Below, piece by piece: positions 12,501-25,738 of a stretch of 64,000 bases of DNA. Each line of letters opens with the position of its first letter. Positions within the stretch are counted from its first letter, which is position 1. The notes under the pieces are model-generated. The model had not been told where the DNA came from and ran no database searches. It worked only from the letters and a program-made list of their open reading frames with translations. The stretch comes from Microcebus murinus (Eukaryota > Chordata > Mammalia > Primates > Cheirogaleidae). The position numbers and the translations under genes are program-made. The stretch is from contig NC_134108.1 of assembly GCF_040939455.1 (NCBI RefSeq), forward strand, positions 34,764,501 to 34,828,500. Direction: 5' to 3'.

Positions 12501-15500
12501 GTTATGTGTGGTGGCTGAGATTTTTGGCCTTCTCTTGTTCTCTGAGGTAAAAGACTTTAGAGTATAAATGTTTCACCTCTGGTAAAATATAACACATGGA
12601 ATGTTAATGTACTTGCTGGAAAGCACTCATCTGGCTTTAGAAGATATACTTATTTTATTGAAGAGTTTATATATTGCCCTCAGAAATGTTGAACTGAGAA
12701 ATTCAAAGTTGATCAAATAGCCCAAGAAAATTATGACACCCAGTAAAATTAAGAAACCAATACAAGTCAGTGTCTATTCTCTGAAACAAATGTTTTCTAC
12801 CACAAAAGAAAGTATTCTTTAATTCTGGGGAGTTTCCTCCCGCATTTTGGGAGGTTTTAAATGAGTACTTGCATAGTGTTCATCTTCCCATTCATTTTGT
12901 GGTATTTGAGGCGACCTATCAATAACAAATTAAATATATTATGATTCTAAAAAAATCAGCATTTCTTAGATTCCTAACTACACCTTAGTGTATTATTTAT
13001 TTAGCTGAATTGTGACTCAAATTAACAATCTTCATGTAAACTAGAAGTCATGAAGTAAGTGAAATGAAGGTAATAGACAATGTGTCTATGGCCACCCACA
13101 GAGTTCATTTTCAGAGCCAGTATTAGTTTAAAAACATTCCTAATTCTATGTCCCATTTCCATAGACCACAACACCCTACCTCAACCTAAAATGATGAATT
13201 TAAGTATTATTAAGTAAAAGAACCTTTTTCATTTCTTCTAACCCTTTCCTTGACACTGTGGAATTTCCTATTTTTTCCTCTGTGTGTCTATGTAGATAAA
13301 ATACTTTTAAAAAAACAAAACAAAGTTAAGTAAACTGTTTCCTCTTTGCCCTATCTTTTTATCCTATAAAAATGATAGGGGAATGAGGGGGAATTGGATA
13401 AGAACTATAACCAGCACTAACCCTCATATGCTTGGGTAGATCCTCTGGTTCACACCCATGTCCTGCTCACATGGTGGGAGGTCAGTTTGGTCAGAAGAGT
13501 ACTTATTTTTAAGACATTGAAAGCCATATATTAAGTGGTTGTGTAAGCAGTTAGGAAAAGCACTGGGAAAATTTTCCCAGAATGTTAAGAAAAAAAGGGT
13601 AAAAATAAAATAAACTGATAGAATCTGGGAGATACTTCTTAAAATTATAGTGTTCTCATGTAACAAGTGGAAGATTATGTATTATAGCAAAAACCTGAGA
13701 GGAATTAAAGATCCAAATATAAACTCTTGCTTGCTAAAAAGAAAATCAATCCAGAAGTGGGATTTGAAAATGTAAGAGAAAGAGATCTACAACCCCTTCC
13801 TCTAACACCACCTACTTTTCTTAATATGCTGAAGATATTCAGGAGATAGATGCATTTTAGAGACAGATAGACTGTAAATCTGAGGGGTGAAAGAAAATTA
13901 AAATTTGTCCCTTTTTTGTGGGGGCAGGGGGGAACCAGATGAATTGTAAGGCTTATTGATGGGAGGGAAAATTTGAGGGAAAGAAGATGAAGATATCACT
14001 TTTAATGGAGTAGAATCAAAATACTCCTAGAATACTCAGGAGGTGATGTATAACAAGTAGGTAAATGTGAGAATTTGGCTGAGGACAGAAATCTGAATTG
14101 GAGATAAAAATTTGTGATATTTGTTTTATGTAGTAACTAATGACATAGGACAGAATGAGGTTGCCTAGCTAGGAGGCTGAGTGGGAAAAAATGGATTAAA
14201 GACATAGAGCCCTGGGACAAGAACTTTTTAAGGGAAAGCAGAGGAAAAACAAACTAAAGTTCTCTACGAAGGAGAACCCAGAGAACAACGAGATAAAATC
14301 TAGCAAATGTGACACACAAACCAAGAGAGGATTGTTCCAAGGGTTACAAAAGAATAAATTATGTGTAGCAGGGCTGGACTCACATGGGTGCAGGACCATC
14401 TGAGGAGGCTGATACAGAGGTATTGGAGAAGGCTTATCTAAGGGCTTTTGGCTGAAGAAGAGAGACCTTTCTTCTCATATGCACCCTATCAAGAGAGAGG
14501 CAGTTACAGAAGCCAAAGAAGTTTTTCATTTGGAACTCTGAAGGGGCAGGGGCGGGGGCAGAGATTGTGTTTTTGTCCATGTCCATATAACAAAGCGAGA
14601 CAGAGCCAAGAAGATTCTTCTACTCTTTCACGCATCACAGCGTGGCTGTGGGACATCATTTTCAGCAGTTCTAATGCTCTGGGATATTTGGGAATATCAC
14701 CTTCACATAGACATCAAGGGTCTGATAGGAACACCCATAGGAGTAAGCAGCAGGTAAGTAACTCAAATCTCATTAAAAATGCGAATGAAGACACCCAACT
14801 ACAGCAAGCTTTAGCAAACCTGGGCTTTGTGAATGACAAATCTAGGATGAACAGGAAAGAATTCAAGGTCAAATATTATCTTCAGAGCATATTTCTTTCT
14901 CTCTCTCCAACTCAAGTTTTAGCTTTCTCTTATATGTTGGCTTCATTCTCTTTATCTTCAAATGGCTTCCTTCATAAACAATGAGAGAGAGAAACGAGGT
15001 ACTTTTCTTCCTGTTTCATTATTTAAAAATCCCAGGAAAATCACCAACTCACTTGTACCAATCACTTTGTCTGACTGGGTAAACTCCACTTCCCAAGTCA
15101 ATGAAGTCAGGGAGAAGTTGCTCCAAAGTAATAACTTTTCTATAATCAGAATAAAGGGGAAGGGACCCTGTATGTATAAAAATGAAATACAGGTTATTCC
15201 TATAAATTTGACCAATTGGCACCCACAGCCTGGTGAAGCCATTTAAGTGCTGTCCAGGCCATCTAAGGAAGAACAAGAAATGAAAAGGGCCTGTAGAATT
15301 CAGCAATTAACGATTGTTGTACATATGTAGACACAGCAGTTTCAAGTAATAGTGAAAGCAAAAGACAGGTGGCAGTAGGATAAAGAGTAAACTGAAAACA
15401 CGGAAGTATAAACAACACTAGACAGGATACTTTTTAGAATCTAGAAGTTTAGTTATGAAAGAAAAGAAAGCAAAAAGGACATGCAGAATCAAAAGATGAT

Positions 15501-15645
15501 TTGGGGGAATTAATTTTGAAGATTTCTAAAAATTTTATCATTTCAAAGTTTTTTAAAATATTTGCCATCCTACTATCACACAATTATTTCCTTCACTGAA
15601 ATTCAAACTTTTACACTTCAGGCATTGGCTTTTGCTCAAGTCCTA
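12501..15645. other. Unassigned sequence containing a 178-codon frame
   Basis: No known repeat or gene is recognised. A plus-strand frame of 178 codons (14448-14984) is the longest frame in the window outside transposons. Its translation shows no domain, and a splice-donor-like 'cagcag|gtaagtaa' lies inside it at about 14755. Most likely it is chance or part of an unassigned old repeat. Confidence 0.35.
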
Positions 15646-15785
15646 GAGATACAAAATTGAGCAAGTCATTTAACTTTTTTGAGTTTCTTTATTTGTAAAA
15701 TGATAACATGGAAAAATAGTGCTTATCACAAAGTGTATTAGAATTAAATGAGATTAATATATTATTTGCTGGAAGAGAGTTCTTA
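15646..15785 (+). repeat. MIR SINE
   Basis: The diagnostic MIR core is clear: 'gagcaagtcatttaac...tgagtttctttatttgtaaaatgataa', followed by 'gtgcttatcacaaagtgt...gaattaaatgagattaat'. It is ancient and diverged. Confidence 0.8.
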
Positions 15786-17089
15786 AAAATAGTTGCTTCA
15801 ATAATCTATCATAAATTTTCTCAGGTAAATGTAATATGTTATCAGCTAAGAGACTAAAAGTAGAACATTACAAAACTGTTAGAACTTCTTCATTACATCA
15901 AGCTCTTTTAGATTTGTTCTCATGCCAACCCATTTTGGTTGTAATGATTTACAATTCTGCCATATTAATAATGTTGATAGTCACCATCAAGCCAGTTTTT
16001 AATTCCATCAGTGATACTATTAGGGAAGTAAGCAAATTTTATTTTGACATTGTACCTTCTTAATGGGAAACTGGTGTTAATTCAAAAATATGTTGGAGAC
16101 AGATGATGTTAGCAAAAACCAGGTTAGTGGGGAAAATGTGATCCAAGCTATTAATGGTAGGTAGAATTTTCTCTGACTCCCAGTATGATGCTATCCTCAT
16201 GTTTTGAATCTGGTAATATTTTCTTTAGTTTTTATTTCTCTAATAAACTTAGATTTGTTTGTTTTTTAATAAAGTATAGTTCCTTTTCTCATTTACTATA
16301 TAGAGAGAATTGGACTAGAATAGTCCATTTAAACTGGTAATACTCAGTTTATACTTTTTAACCTATATGGTTTTAGATACGTCCAGATTCTGCTCTTAAT
16401 GAACACATAGAAAAATACATAAGGACAGCAACAATCAATCTCTCAGAGCATCTGCCTTTATCAGCAGAAAAAGATTGTCTAATCTAATTTATGAAATGTC
16501 TCCTTCAGAAGAGGTTCATATTCACTCATCTTTTCTCAAACTGGGATACTGTAAATACTGCAGTGAGTTAACAAACAGATGGAAGTCTTACACACAATCC
16601 CAAATTGGAATTGCAAGGTCTTTGGGAATCAGAAATAGGAGTCTAAGAAAAGCCATTTTACAATACTCAAAGTAACACATAATGTGACTCCTCTAGTAAA
16701 AGGACATTCAAACTATATTTTTCAGCACAGCTCTAACTTGATGAAATCAAACATACAGTGATAAAATGTTGCCTCCAGATAAACCACATAAAGGTTTTTG
16801 AACAAAGGCACTGATTTTCTTATGATTTTGAGTCAAAATGAAATTTTAAAAAATCAATCATCACTAATGCTTTAAAAAAAACTTCAGAATCTTTCATTAG
16901 AAAGCTAAAGGACATATTGATCCTCACCATGTTTAAATTCTTCATAATTAATATTTTAAGAAAAAGTAAACAATGCTACTAAGTAGGAAGAGTGAAAGCC
17001 CTGAGGGGGAAAATTTAATCACCTAATTTTTTTTCTTCTATAGGAAAACTAGAAAAATGTACCAGTCGTCAAGTAGAAAGAATGCAGTT
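15786..17089. other. Unassigned AT-rich sequence
   Basis: Nothing recognisable; only short non-homologous frames. Confidence 0.5.
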
Positions 17090-17225
17090 ATTAGAGCCAG
17101 GGATATGAGCTCCAATACTAACTGTGACATTAATTTACTATGTGACCTTGAATAGCTCTTCACATAACAGAGACAGCTTCCCCAACTAAAAAAATCAGAT
17201 AATTAGTGACGACTAGATAATTTCT
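17090..17225 (+). repeat. MIR SINE, partial
   Basis: The block 'ctccaatactaactgtgac...tactatgtgaccttgaatag' followed by 'cagcttccccaactaaaaaaatcagataa' matches the MIR core (tRNA-derived SINE) in degraded form. It is directly followed by an antisense L1 3' end. Confidence 0.6.
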
Positions 17226-17229
17226 AAGG

Positions 17230-17330
17230 TCTTTTTTTTTTAATTTCAGAATATTACAGATACACAAATGTTTTGGTTACTTGCATTACTTTTGTACGGT
17301 TTGAGTCAAAGTTTTAAGTGTGTCCATCTT
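17230..17330 (-). repeat. L1 3' end fragment (antisense)
   Basis: A T-run at 17232-17241 is followed by 'aatttcagaatattacag...acaaatgttttggttac...tttgagtcaaag'. This is the reverse complement of a short L1 3'UTR end of the type seen at 44122 onward. It is 5'-truncated to about 100 bp and sits against the end of a MIR. Confidence 0.7.
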
Positions 17331-17479
17331 TTAGCTCTGACATTCAATGTATAAAGATATCAAATCAAGAGCTATATAAACCAAAGAATGCATAAGGTAT
17401 CTCAGATATTATAGCCAGCATTTTTTAATGTTTTCAAAGGCCCAATTTCAAAAGTTTTACATTTATTTTTATAAATTTC

Positions 17480-17625
17480 TTAAACTACCTTGCAGGGTAG
17501 TTATCATCATCCACATTTACAAATAAGGGAAAGAGAAAGTTTAAGTGAATTACCAGAGATGACTGCTAAGTAGCAAAAACAGGCTTCACACTTCAAACTC
17601 CTGGATACAAAGCCATTGTTCTCTC
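17480..17625 (-). repeat. MIR SINE (antisense)
   Basis: The text 'gcagggtagttatcatcatccacatttacaaataagg...aagtgaattaccagag...tagcaaaaacaggcttcacac' follows the antisense MIR pattern (a 'cccattttacagatgagg'-type block, then a 'gtcacacagctag'-type block). Confidence 0.72.
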
Positions 17626-20335
17626 CAACAAACTAAATAGTTTGACAAGGCCTGACTAAAAATGACTATATTTCAGCCTTTATACATTAAGAAAATGAAA
17701 GTGACTGCAACTCATAGATTCATAAAACCAAGGAAAAATCCCTTGTTAATTATGACTAAGATAGAGGTGGGTGTCTATATAATTGGCATTACTGGGGAGG
17801 GGAACACTATTAAGTTTCAAATTTTCAAGACAAATAATATTATCAAAATTAATTTAAGTTAAAATAAAAATAAGAAAATTTAAAAGTCTTTAATTTCAGA
17901 ACTTTTATTTGTTGTTTCTTTTTTTAGCAATAGATATTCAAAAGAACTAACTGGTGGCTGCTGCAAAATATTCACCTTTCACATGCCACATATAATGTGA
18001 TTATGAGCCTTGTAAGATGTACAGGCTGGTATACTACAACCTTTTTCTTAAAAGCAAGCACCTAAAATTTGCTTTTGTATGTAGAAAAATAAAATTTATG
18101 GAACTGGGTAATAGCAGTTTTATTTCAAACCACTTTATTTTACTAGTACGAACTAATAAAATCTTCAATGGATTCCACATTTACGTTTAGAAATCTTTAC
18201 TTGCCACCCTAGTTTAAAGATAATAGGTGAATTGAGAGCAAGAAAAGTGAAGCAGAGGAAATAGATATCTGTTTTGCTGCAGGGTAATAATATTGTTTAA
18301 ATTATAAAGTATTTGCTCAGAGAGTGATAAAATATTCAGCCAATTTAAGAATGATAGTTGCTTAAAAGAGAAGTAGAATCTTGAACAAGTGATTGTCATA
18401 GAAGATAAAAGATGAAAACTCTTTCCATTGGCCCTAATAACTTTCTCAAACTACCTCTTATTAAAACACTCTAAACCTCTTTGTTCTTGACCACATACGA
18501 ACAAACCTCTATGCCCTTGGTAATATGAAAAAAATCTGGGTCACAGTACAAGATATCAGTAATTGATTCAAACCCTCTCCAGAATTTGTGAGCTTTTAAA
18601 CCTGCAAGGTTTACATGTGGTAAATTATATTATTCTGAATCCTTAGCAAGGAGTGTGAAAAAAATCTGTTTTTACTACTTTAACTACTGTCCAGCTCTGG
18701 TTTTCTTTAACCTTAGTAAGGAGACAAACACAGAGACAGACCATCACACTATAATAACTTAAGTGCTGAGGGGGAATCATGGTGCTTTTAAGGGCACTGA
18801 AAATGAGGGGATAAGATGTTAGTGGATTGTTGACAGTTGAGGCTGGAAAGACAGAGAGAATGCTCCCCTCTTTAAAACACTTGCATGACATAGGAAAGCA
18901 ATTGTGCAAACATGGGTAAAAAGTCAAAATCCCATGATTTTCAGTCTAAATTATATGAAACATCAATCTGAGTATTAAAAAGCCTTAGAGAACAATATTG
19001 GTTATGTTGGTATTCAACAGAAAAGGCTTTAAAATCTTACATTGAGAGTCTCAAGTGTAATTCAGGATTCCCTCTTTAAGTAAATTTAAAACAAATTCCC
19101 ACCCCCTTGATCCAAATTGCTTCCACATTAACACATGTGGTTGAAAGTTTAGAGACTTTCATGATAAATATAAATAACGAACTGAGTTACCGAAAATTTG
19201 GTTTAAGGTTTAAACTCAGAATTGTCATCACTTGAATATATTTTTCCTCCAGTTTGAATGTGAACAGCAATACTGCATCATTGTTTATTGAAAACACAAC
19301 AATTACCCACAAGAATAGGATTTATTTGTTCAAAAACAAGTAATTAAAATTCAATCACCAAAGAAAAAATTCCTTAAAAAAAGAAGTTGGAAGAAAAGAC
19401 ATGACGTTGACAAGACATTATTTTGAGGCATCTAACAGTTGTTAATGTTTATAATTAGTGTTTCAGTCTGAAGATATAACCATCCCAAAGTCCCGGAATT
19501 TCAACGGAATTAGTGAGGAACACAAAGTTAGGGAGAAACAGAACTGTTAAATAGCCTGTTGAGTAAATCCTTCTAATACTATGATTTTTATATGAGTTGA
19601 ATTTTCCTTACAAAGCAGCTAATTCAGTGATTGGTCTTAAAATCACCTAGATACATTTGGTTACTCTAACATGGAATACTGCAAGGTAACAAAATATATA
19701 AGATATTTTTAATACAACCTGCCATATTTTACCCAACTGGTATGTACCTCAAAAATAATTTTCATTTTTGATAATTTTTTCTTGATCATTCAGTTGACAA
19801 ATTACTATGTGAATTCTATGTATATAAATCTTTTTGTAAGGTAAACAGTTGCCATCTTGCCTTAAATACATTAACTATAATGGATATTCTCTAATTCTTA
19901 TTTTATAACATTTAAAGCAAATCATATCTGCATTCACAAATTATCATCAATCTTTCAATTCTTACCACCCTGGAGTTTATTAATTCTTTATTATTTCACT
20001 TTACATTGCTATTAGTCATCTAAAATATAGGCTCCATAGCAAAGTTTCTTCATATAATGACTGAAAATCTGAATGGAGAATAGGTCATAGAGAAGCTAAT
20101 AAATCCATTAGCATTGGGGGCAAGTGGAAATCAGAACAAATATCAGAATTTGTGATGGGATATAAAATAATTAAACAGGCAATAAAAGATGATAAGAATA
20201 AGTAATAAAAATAATGGTACAAATAATGTTATAGAAATTTAAACACAATGTAAATCACTGTGTACTAGAGAAATCTGAGAAAACAATGTAGAGAAGGTGG
20301 TTTCACTGGTCCATGAAGGAATAAAACTAGAAATT
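17626..20335. other. Unassigned AT-rich sequence
   Basis: No recognisable gene or repeat; all frames are under 100 codons and unfamiliar. Confidence 0.5.
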
Positions 20336-20935
20336 TTAGCCATTTTTCTTCAAAATTATTTTCATCCCTGCATTCTTTCTCTTTGAGATTCTGATAGCAT
20401 AAATTTTAGACATTTTATCATTGTTTCACAGGTCCCTATGGTGTTCTCATTTTTTAAACATCTTTTTTCGCTGTGTTCTGATTACACAAATTTCTATTAA
20501 TTTAACTTCAAGTTCACTAACTCTTTCATTGGGGTCTCGATTCTGCTCTTGAGCCCATTCAGTGAGGATTTGGTTTGATGATAGTTGTTATTCTTTTTCA
20601 AGTCCAAGATTTCCAATTGGTTCTTCTACAATATCTTCTATTTGTTTACTAAAACTTTTTATTTTTCCATTAATTGCAAAAGTGTTTGCAATTGCTTGTG
20701 CCATTATTTGTATAATAAGATGTTTAACTCTTTGTCAGATAATTCCAACACCTTTGTCATCTCTATTCTGGCATCTGTGGGTTGTGTTTTCCATGCAAGT
20801 TGAAATATTCTTAGTTTTTCATATGCCAAGTTATTTTGGATTGAATCCTGGGTGCTTTGAATATTACATTTTGAGATAGTAGGTCCTGTTTAAATTTTAT
20901 TGAGAATGTTGATATTCTTGTTTTAGTAGGCAATC
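20336..20935 (-). repeat. Ancient interspersed repeat, probably L1M-type, antisense
   Basis: The text 'cacaggtccctatggtgttctc', 'ttcaagttcactaactctttca', 'gagcccattcagtgagg' and 'ctttgtcagataattccaacacc' is a string of blocks I know from a common old mammalian repeat usually found next to L1M sequence. I cannot name the subfamily. The overlapping plus-strand frames (20562-20879 and 20585-20803) are by-products of its low stop density in this orientation. Confidence 0.45.
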
Positions 20936-22634
20936 AACCTGGTTAAGTTTAGGTTGTAAGTTCTAAAACCACAGACCATCTGTGGTCTATTATGCCAATG
21001 TCCATTCAGCTTTCAAAGCATTTTCAGTTCTATTTGTATCTGTCTCACATATGCACCAGTCAGCTTCAGTATATGACCTGGGTGGTGGTCTGTTGGTTAG
21101 TTCAGTTCCCAAAGTCTGTAGTACAGTGATTAGGATCAGACTCATGCATACACAGCTCAACGGTGAGTTCATCAGGAATTTTCCTGAGCACTTCCCTCTC
21201 CATAGTCTCCCCAGTACTTACCAATTTTCATGGATTCCTCCTTTTCACACCTCCTACCAGAAAAGTGGGATTTTATTTACTCCCTTCTGTCTAACACTTC
21301 TGTAACTACATCCACATCTAGAGTCAAGTGGCAAGAGGAAAAGGGAGAGGGGAGAAATTGAGGGGAGGTGTTGATAGCACCTTCTTGGTGGGGTAGCACC
21401 TCTTTCTCCACCACTACTGGCTTGCTTAGAGGCTAGAGTACAGGAAAATAGAGAAAAAACAAAAAATCCCAGGAATTTCATACTGTTTTCTGAGATTTAG
21501 AAGTTTCATTTCTTTCTCCTTGAGCCAGAACTAAAGGGCTTTTCCTAGAGATCTCTCTGCACCCTGGTGCCCATATCCAGATTCCGGGTTGGGTGTTCAG
21601 GACAGAGAATGCCAATGGAGGTTTAAATGGTATGCTTGCTGGCTATAAGTTGGTATATTTAGTTCTAATATTCTCCCCTAATCTGCCTGCTAATATGTTT
21701 TTGAGTATTCAAATAGTTTTTCCACACATTCTGTCAAAGTTTTATAGTTGCGTTCTATGGGAGAGAGAGTGTGGGGTATGATTACTCTATTTACCCTAAA
21801 CCGGAATCTCTTTTAAGTTTTAACATAAAGTAGTATGTATAAATATTTCCAATATTTAACTCTGATTATACTCATAATATAAATCTCATTTGTATTTAGT
21901 GCATTTTTATAATGTGTTAGTATTTGTAGAAATAGGATTACTAATATTTCAATTAGAAATTTTACATCTATGCTCATAAGTATAATTAGTTCTATAGTTT
22001 TATTTATTATTCTGTGTTATCGTATTCGGGTATAGAATTATGGCAACTTTGCAAATTTAAAAAAATCTCCATCCATTTTCTTCTGAAATAGTTCAATTAA
22101 TATTAATTATTCATTCTCTAAAAATGAGAATTCATCATTAGAACTTTCTGGGTTAAACATTGTATTGTTTATTTCTCTAAAAGTAACCTGTAAGAAGGTG
22201 TCTGTATTGGGGGCAGAAATAAATTTGATAATTGTTAGATGCAGCTACCAAAGCTGTGAAATGGATTATGTTAATTAAATACAACATTCTGTAAATCTAC
22301 TAGTAAATTAACTTGAAGAAGTATGGAAAATTCATGCCTTTACAGGAAAAATCACTACCTAAGCGTGACCTTCCATGGGTTGCTTCTCATTTTCATCAAG
22401 ATTATAACAAATTCAATGAGAAGGAAAGAAAGTAATAGGACATCAAGAAAAAAGAGAAAGAAAAAAATTTTTTTCTGTTTAGTTCACATGGTAGTTAAAA
22501 ATAGAACTATTAATCAAAAGGCCTGGATGAGAAAACCAACTATCCTAGTGACTAGTTATATGACATCAGGACACATCAATTAGTGTTTCAGACTTCAGTT
22601 AGCTCATTCTGGGAAACAGGGATTTGACTGTAAT
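20936..22634. other. Unassigned sequence
   Basis: The old repeat may extend to about 21480 (a GC-richer stretch with 'gggagaggggagaaattgagggg'). Beyond that I see nothing recognisable. Confidence 0.4.
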
Positions 22635-22800
22635 TCAGTGTTTTTCACTAGATTGGTATGATAAGATTCATCTTGAATACTTCGTAAAAATTCTGACTTC
22701 AGGGACTTCACCCCAAAATTCTGATTAAGTAAGGGAGCACCACAAATTTTCATTTTACCAAACACCAAAAGTAATCTAATGCATGTTGTATAACAAATAC
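22635..22800 (+). repeat. MER5-like hAT MITE, degraded
   Basis: It begins with a 'cagtgtttttcactag' end similar to the hAT-Charlie terminal repeat. It continues with 'aaaattctgacttcaggg...ccccaaaattctgattaagtaag', the characteristic MER5 centre. The far terminal repeat is not clear. Confidence 0.5.
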
Positions 22801-23604
22801 AATTTAGAAAATATAGTAAAATATTCCATTTTCCTTATGGTTGTATCTTGAGCCTTTTTATTAGAAAATAAGTAAAAGCAGAACTCAAATTTTTAAAAAA
22901 ATCCACAGAGCTTCTAACCATCAGTGTTCTTAGAATCTTGATTTATAAAACTCATGAATCTCCTGAACTAAACTGTTGGAATTGACAGAAATTAAAGTCT
23001 TTTACTTAAAAGAACTATGTTTACTTGAAAGGGATCTATAGGTACTGTTAAAATTTCAAATAGAATATACTTAGGAATTGCAAAAGCTATTATATTAAAC
23101 CATAGAAAAATTGTTAATATTCAATAATTTTTCACCTACAAAAATAGAATAGCAATTTCCTATTATTCAATGTTATTTCATTCAAAGTTTTGCCATAATT
23201 TAGTAGGCATAATTTCTTTCAGTATTTCTGTCCTTTTCTCTACATTGTGAGCAAAGCTATTTATAATATAGGAAGGCTTGATGTATGGGAAATTATTATG
23301 AGGTTTTTAGGTCATTATTTTTAAGAGTTGAGAAGGTTGTGTTTGTACTGGTAGTAATATCAACTTTAGTTATTTTCTTTGTGAAGCTATTTACTAGTTT
23401 CACCTAATCCACACTCCCTTCTGACAAAGTAGAGAAAATGAACAAATCTGCAGGGATTAATTGGTCCTCTGCATATCAGTCAAGTAGCTTCTTAAGATTT
23501 GAGTTCAGTTATCTTACTGGTTAGCCAGAAGTTTGTTTAGCAATACACTAAAGAGACAAAAGCTGAACAAATTTCCAGTATTAGGAAGGAGTAAGTAGAT
23601 CATT

Positions 23605-23790
23605 CATTTTTTCATTCTATAAATATTTATCAAGGCTTTGAAAGGCACCACTAGGAACTGTGGGGATTTCAAATATAAATAAGACCCAGTCTTTGTTCTC
23701 TAAAGGCTAACAATTTAGTGAGAAAATAGACACAAGCACAAGTAATTACATTACAAGGTAGATTGTATGATAAGGATTATAATTTTAGTA
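23605..23790 (+). repeat. Ancient repeat, L2-like
   Basis: The series 'ataaatatttatcaagg', 'aggaactgtggggatttcaaatataaataagacccagtctttg', 'aggctaacaatttagtg' matches the widespread 'feature-in-common' sequence of L2-class repeats. Subfamily is not assigned. Confidence 0.4.
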
Positions 23791-23888
23791 TAATCTCTAA
23801 TGAAATAAATATGTCTACTCCTTCAAAAAGCAACCAGTGGAGTTGGAGTATCTTTGTTCTCATTTTTCTTTTTAAGAAAATTCAATAA

Positions 23889-24172
23889 GGCCAGGAGCGG
23901 TGGCTAAGGCCTGTAATCCATAGCACTCTGAGAAGCTGAGGCAGGAGGATCATTTGAGGTCAAGAGTTTGAGACCAGCCTGAGCAAGAGCAAGACCTGGT
24001 CTCTACTAAAAATAGAGGCACACACCTCTAGTCCCAGCTACTTGGGAGGCTGAGACAGAAGAATCTTGGGCCCAAGAGTTAGAAGTTGCTGTGAGCTATG
24101 ATGACGTCGCCACCACACTTTACCCAGGATGACAGAGTGTGACTTTGTCTCAAAAAAATAAAATAAAAAAAT
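23889..24172 (+). mobile_element. Alu SINE
   Basis: This is a dimeric Alu starting 'ggccaggagcggtggctaag' with an A-rich tail. It is flanked by an 11-bp TSD with one mismatch ('aaattcaataa' 23878-23888; 'aaatgcaataa' 24173-24183). Part of the linker is missing between 'aaaatagagg' and 'cacacacctctagtcccag'. The right monomer has 'gctgtgagctatgatgacg'. It is older than the two lemur-block Alus. Confidence 0.88.
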
Positions 24173-24834
24173 AAATGCAATAAAATGCTGTGATTTCTTT
24201 AAAATAGATCAAAGAAGTTTTCTTTTACATAAGTATTGTAAGGTGAATATTTGCAATTTATATCTCTAATGATACAATTTCAACATTAGAGTCATTAATC
24301 AGAAATTACAGTTCATGCTTGGGAATTTATGGTAAAGACACATAAGATATCACAAACTCAGCAAGATGATTTGAATGAATATTCACTTTGAATGAATAAT
24401 AAAATAATATATATGGATCGTTTGTTCTTATCCTACTTTTTGGGAAGACAGGCAGGTATAGGCTTAGCGTTGCTTTACTTCTATTTTTTGGTTTATTTCT
24501 TTTGTCTCGGAACCTGATTTAAGACTGGTTTCATACTTTGCAGGGAGTTATATGAATGTCATAGTATAATCTATTACAGTACCAGTGACAGCAAAGCCTC
24601 AAATATATGGATGCTTCCTTGACCCTGGGATTTACTAGAGGATCTCAACAGGTTTTATAGGTATTAAGTAGTCAAGCCTCAAATCAGCTCTGAAACATGG
24701 ATATTACACAGGATTAGTAGTATGAACCATAGGGGCACTAGGAGATGTATATTTAAACAGAAAATCTTTTGAGAAACATCAAGCTGAGACTGAACAGTAT
24801 TGCTCTACACTTGAGTGTAGGACATGTGTTAGTG

Positions 24835-24967
24835 CAGATGATCTCCAACTTTGTTATGCCTAAAACCATTGAAGTAACTTGTTAAAAAAATAGTTTTCAG
24901 ACAAGTACTTCTAAAAATCTGGATATTTTGTTAAAATGCAGGTTCTGCTTTAGCATGTCTGAGATCA
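24835..24967 (+). repeat. MER5-like hAT MITE (first of two)
   Basis: 'cagatgatctccaac' is followed by 'tctggatattttgttaaaatgcaggttctgctttagcatgtctgag', a degraded MER5 centre. A second, better preserved copy follows within about 60 bp. Confidence 0.5.
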
Positions 24968-25019
24968 GACTAAATGCCAGCACTGGTATCACTGGGAATC
25001 AGTAAGTTAAACTTGATAA

Positions 25020-25160
25020 AACACAGATTACTAGGCTCCACCCCAAGACATCCTGATTCAGTAGGTCTGAGATGGAGCCCAAGAATTTACATTTCTAACA
25101 AGTTGCCAGCTGATTCTGATGCTGCCTATCTGAAGATCACACTTTGGATAACGCCAATCA
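25020..25160 (+). repeat. MER5A-like hAT MITE (second of two)
   Basis: The text 'ctaggctccaccccaagacatcctgattcagtaggtctgagatggagcccaagaatttacatttctaacaag' followed by 'gattctgatgctgc' and 'cacactttgg' is the recognisable MER5A 3' half. These are short non-autonomous hAT-Charlie elements. Confidence 0.8.
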
Positions 25161-25230
25161 TATCATTCTCCAGAAACACTGAGATCGGAGCAAAGTTATT
25201 TTTAACATACTCCCCTAATAATTATAGTGA

Positions 25231-25738
25231 ACACAAAAAGTCACTTTATGAAAAAGACACCTGCACTCAAATGTTTATAGCAGCACAATTCACAATTGCA
25301 AAGTTGTGGAAACAACCCAAGTGCCCATCAATTCATGAGTGGATTAGTAAAATATGGTATATGTATACCATGGAGTACTATTCAGCTTTAATAAACACTG
25401 GTGATATAGCACCTTTTGTATTTTCCTGGATAGAGCTGGAACCCATTCTACTAAGTGAAGTATCTCAAGAATGGAAAAACAAGCACCACATGTACTCACC
25501 AGAAAATTGGTATTAACGGATCAACACTTCAGTGGACATATAGGAATAACATTTATCAGGTGTCAGGCAGGTGAGAGGGGGGAGGAGGGGATGGGTATAT
25601 ACAAATACAAAGAGTGAGATGTGCAAGGTTTGGGGGATGGTCATGCTTGAGGCTCTGACTCGAGGAGGGACAGGGGGCATGGGCAATATACGTAACCTTA
25701 ACACTTGTACTCCCATAATACGCTAAAAAATAAAGTTG
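25231..25738 (+). mobile_element. 5'-truncated L1, ORF2 C-terminus and 3'UTR (older lineage)
   Basis: It encodes the ORF2p C-terminal end in frame from about 25240 to the TAA at 25514 (reading ...KDTCTQMFIAAQF...). This is colinear with 35060-35326 of the full-length copy. The 3'UTR follows with a G-run ('gtgagaggggggaggaggggatggg' at about 25570) and ends 'cataatacgctaaaaaataaa'. Here the codon aligned with the TGA of the full-length L1 is CAA (Gln). The post-stop sequence is 'atcaacacttcagtggacatatagg', without the 9-bp hairpin of the young lineage. Confidence 0.9.

Noticed and set aside
14448..14984. 178-codon plus-strand frame, possible gene
   Set aside because: No domain, no homologue I recognise, no convincing exon structure; a splice-donor-like site lies inside it. 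One such frame in 64 kb is compatible with chance.
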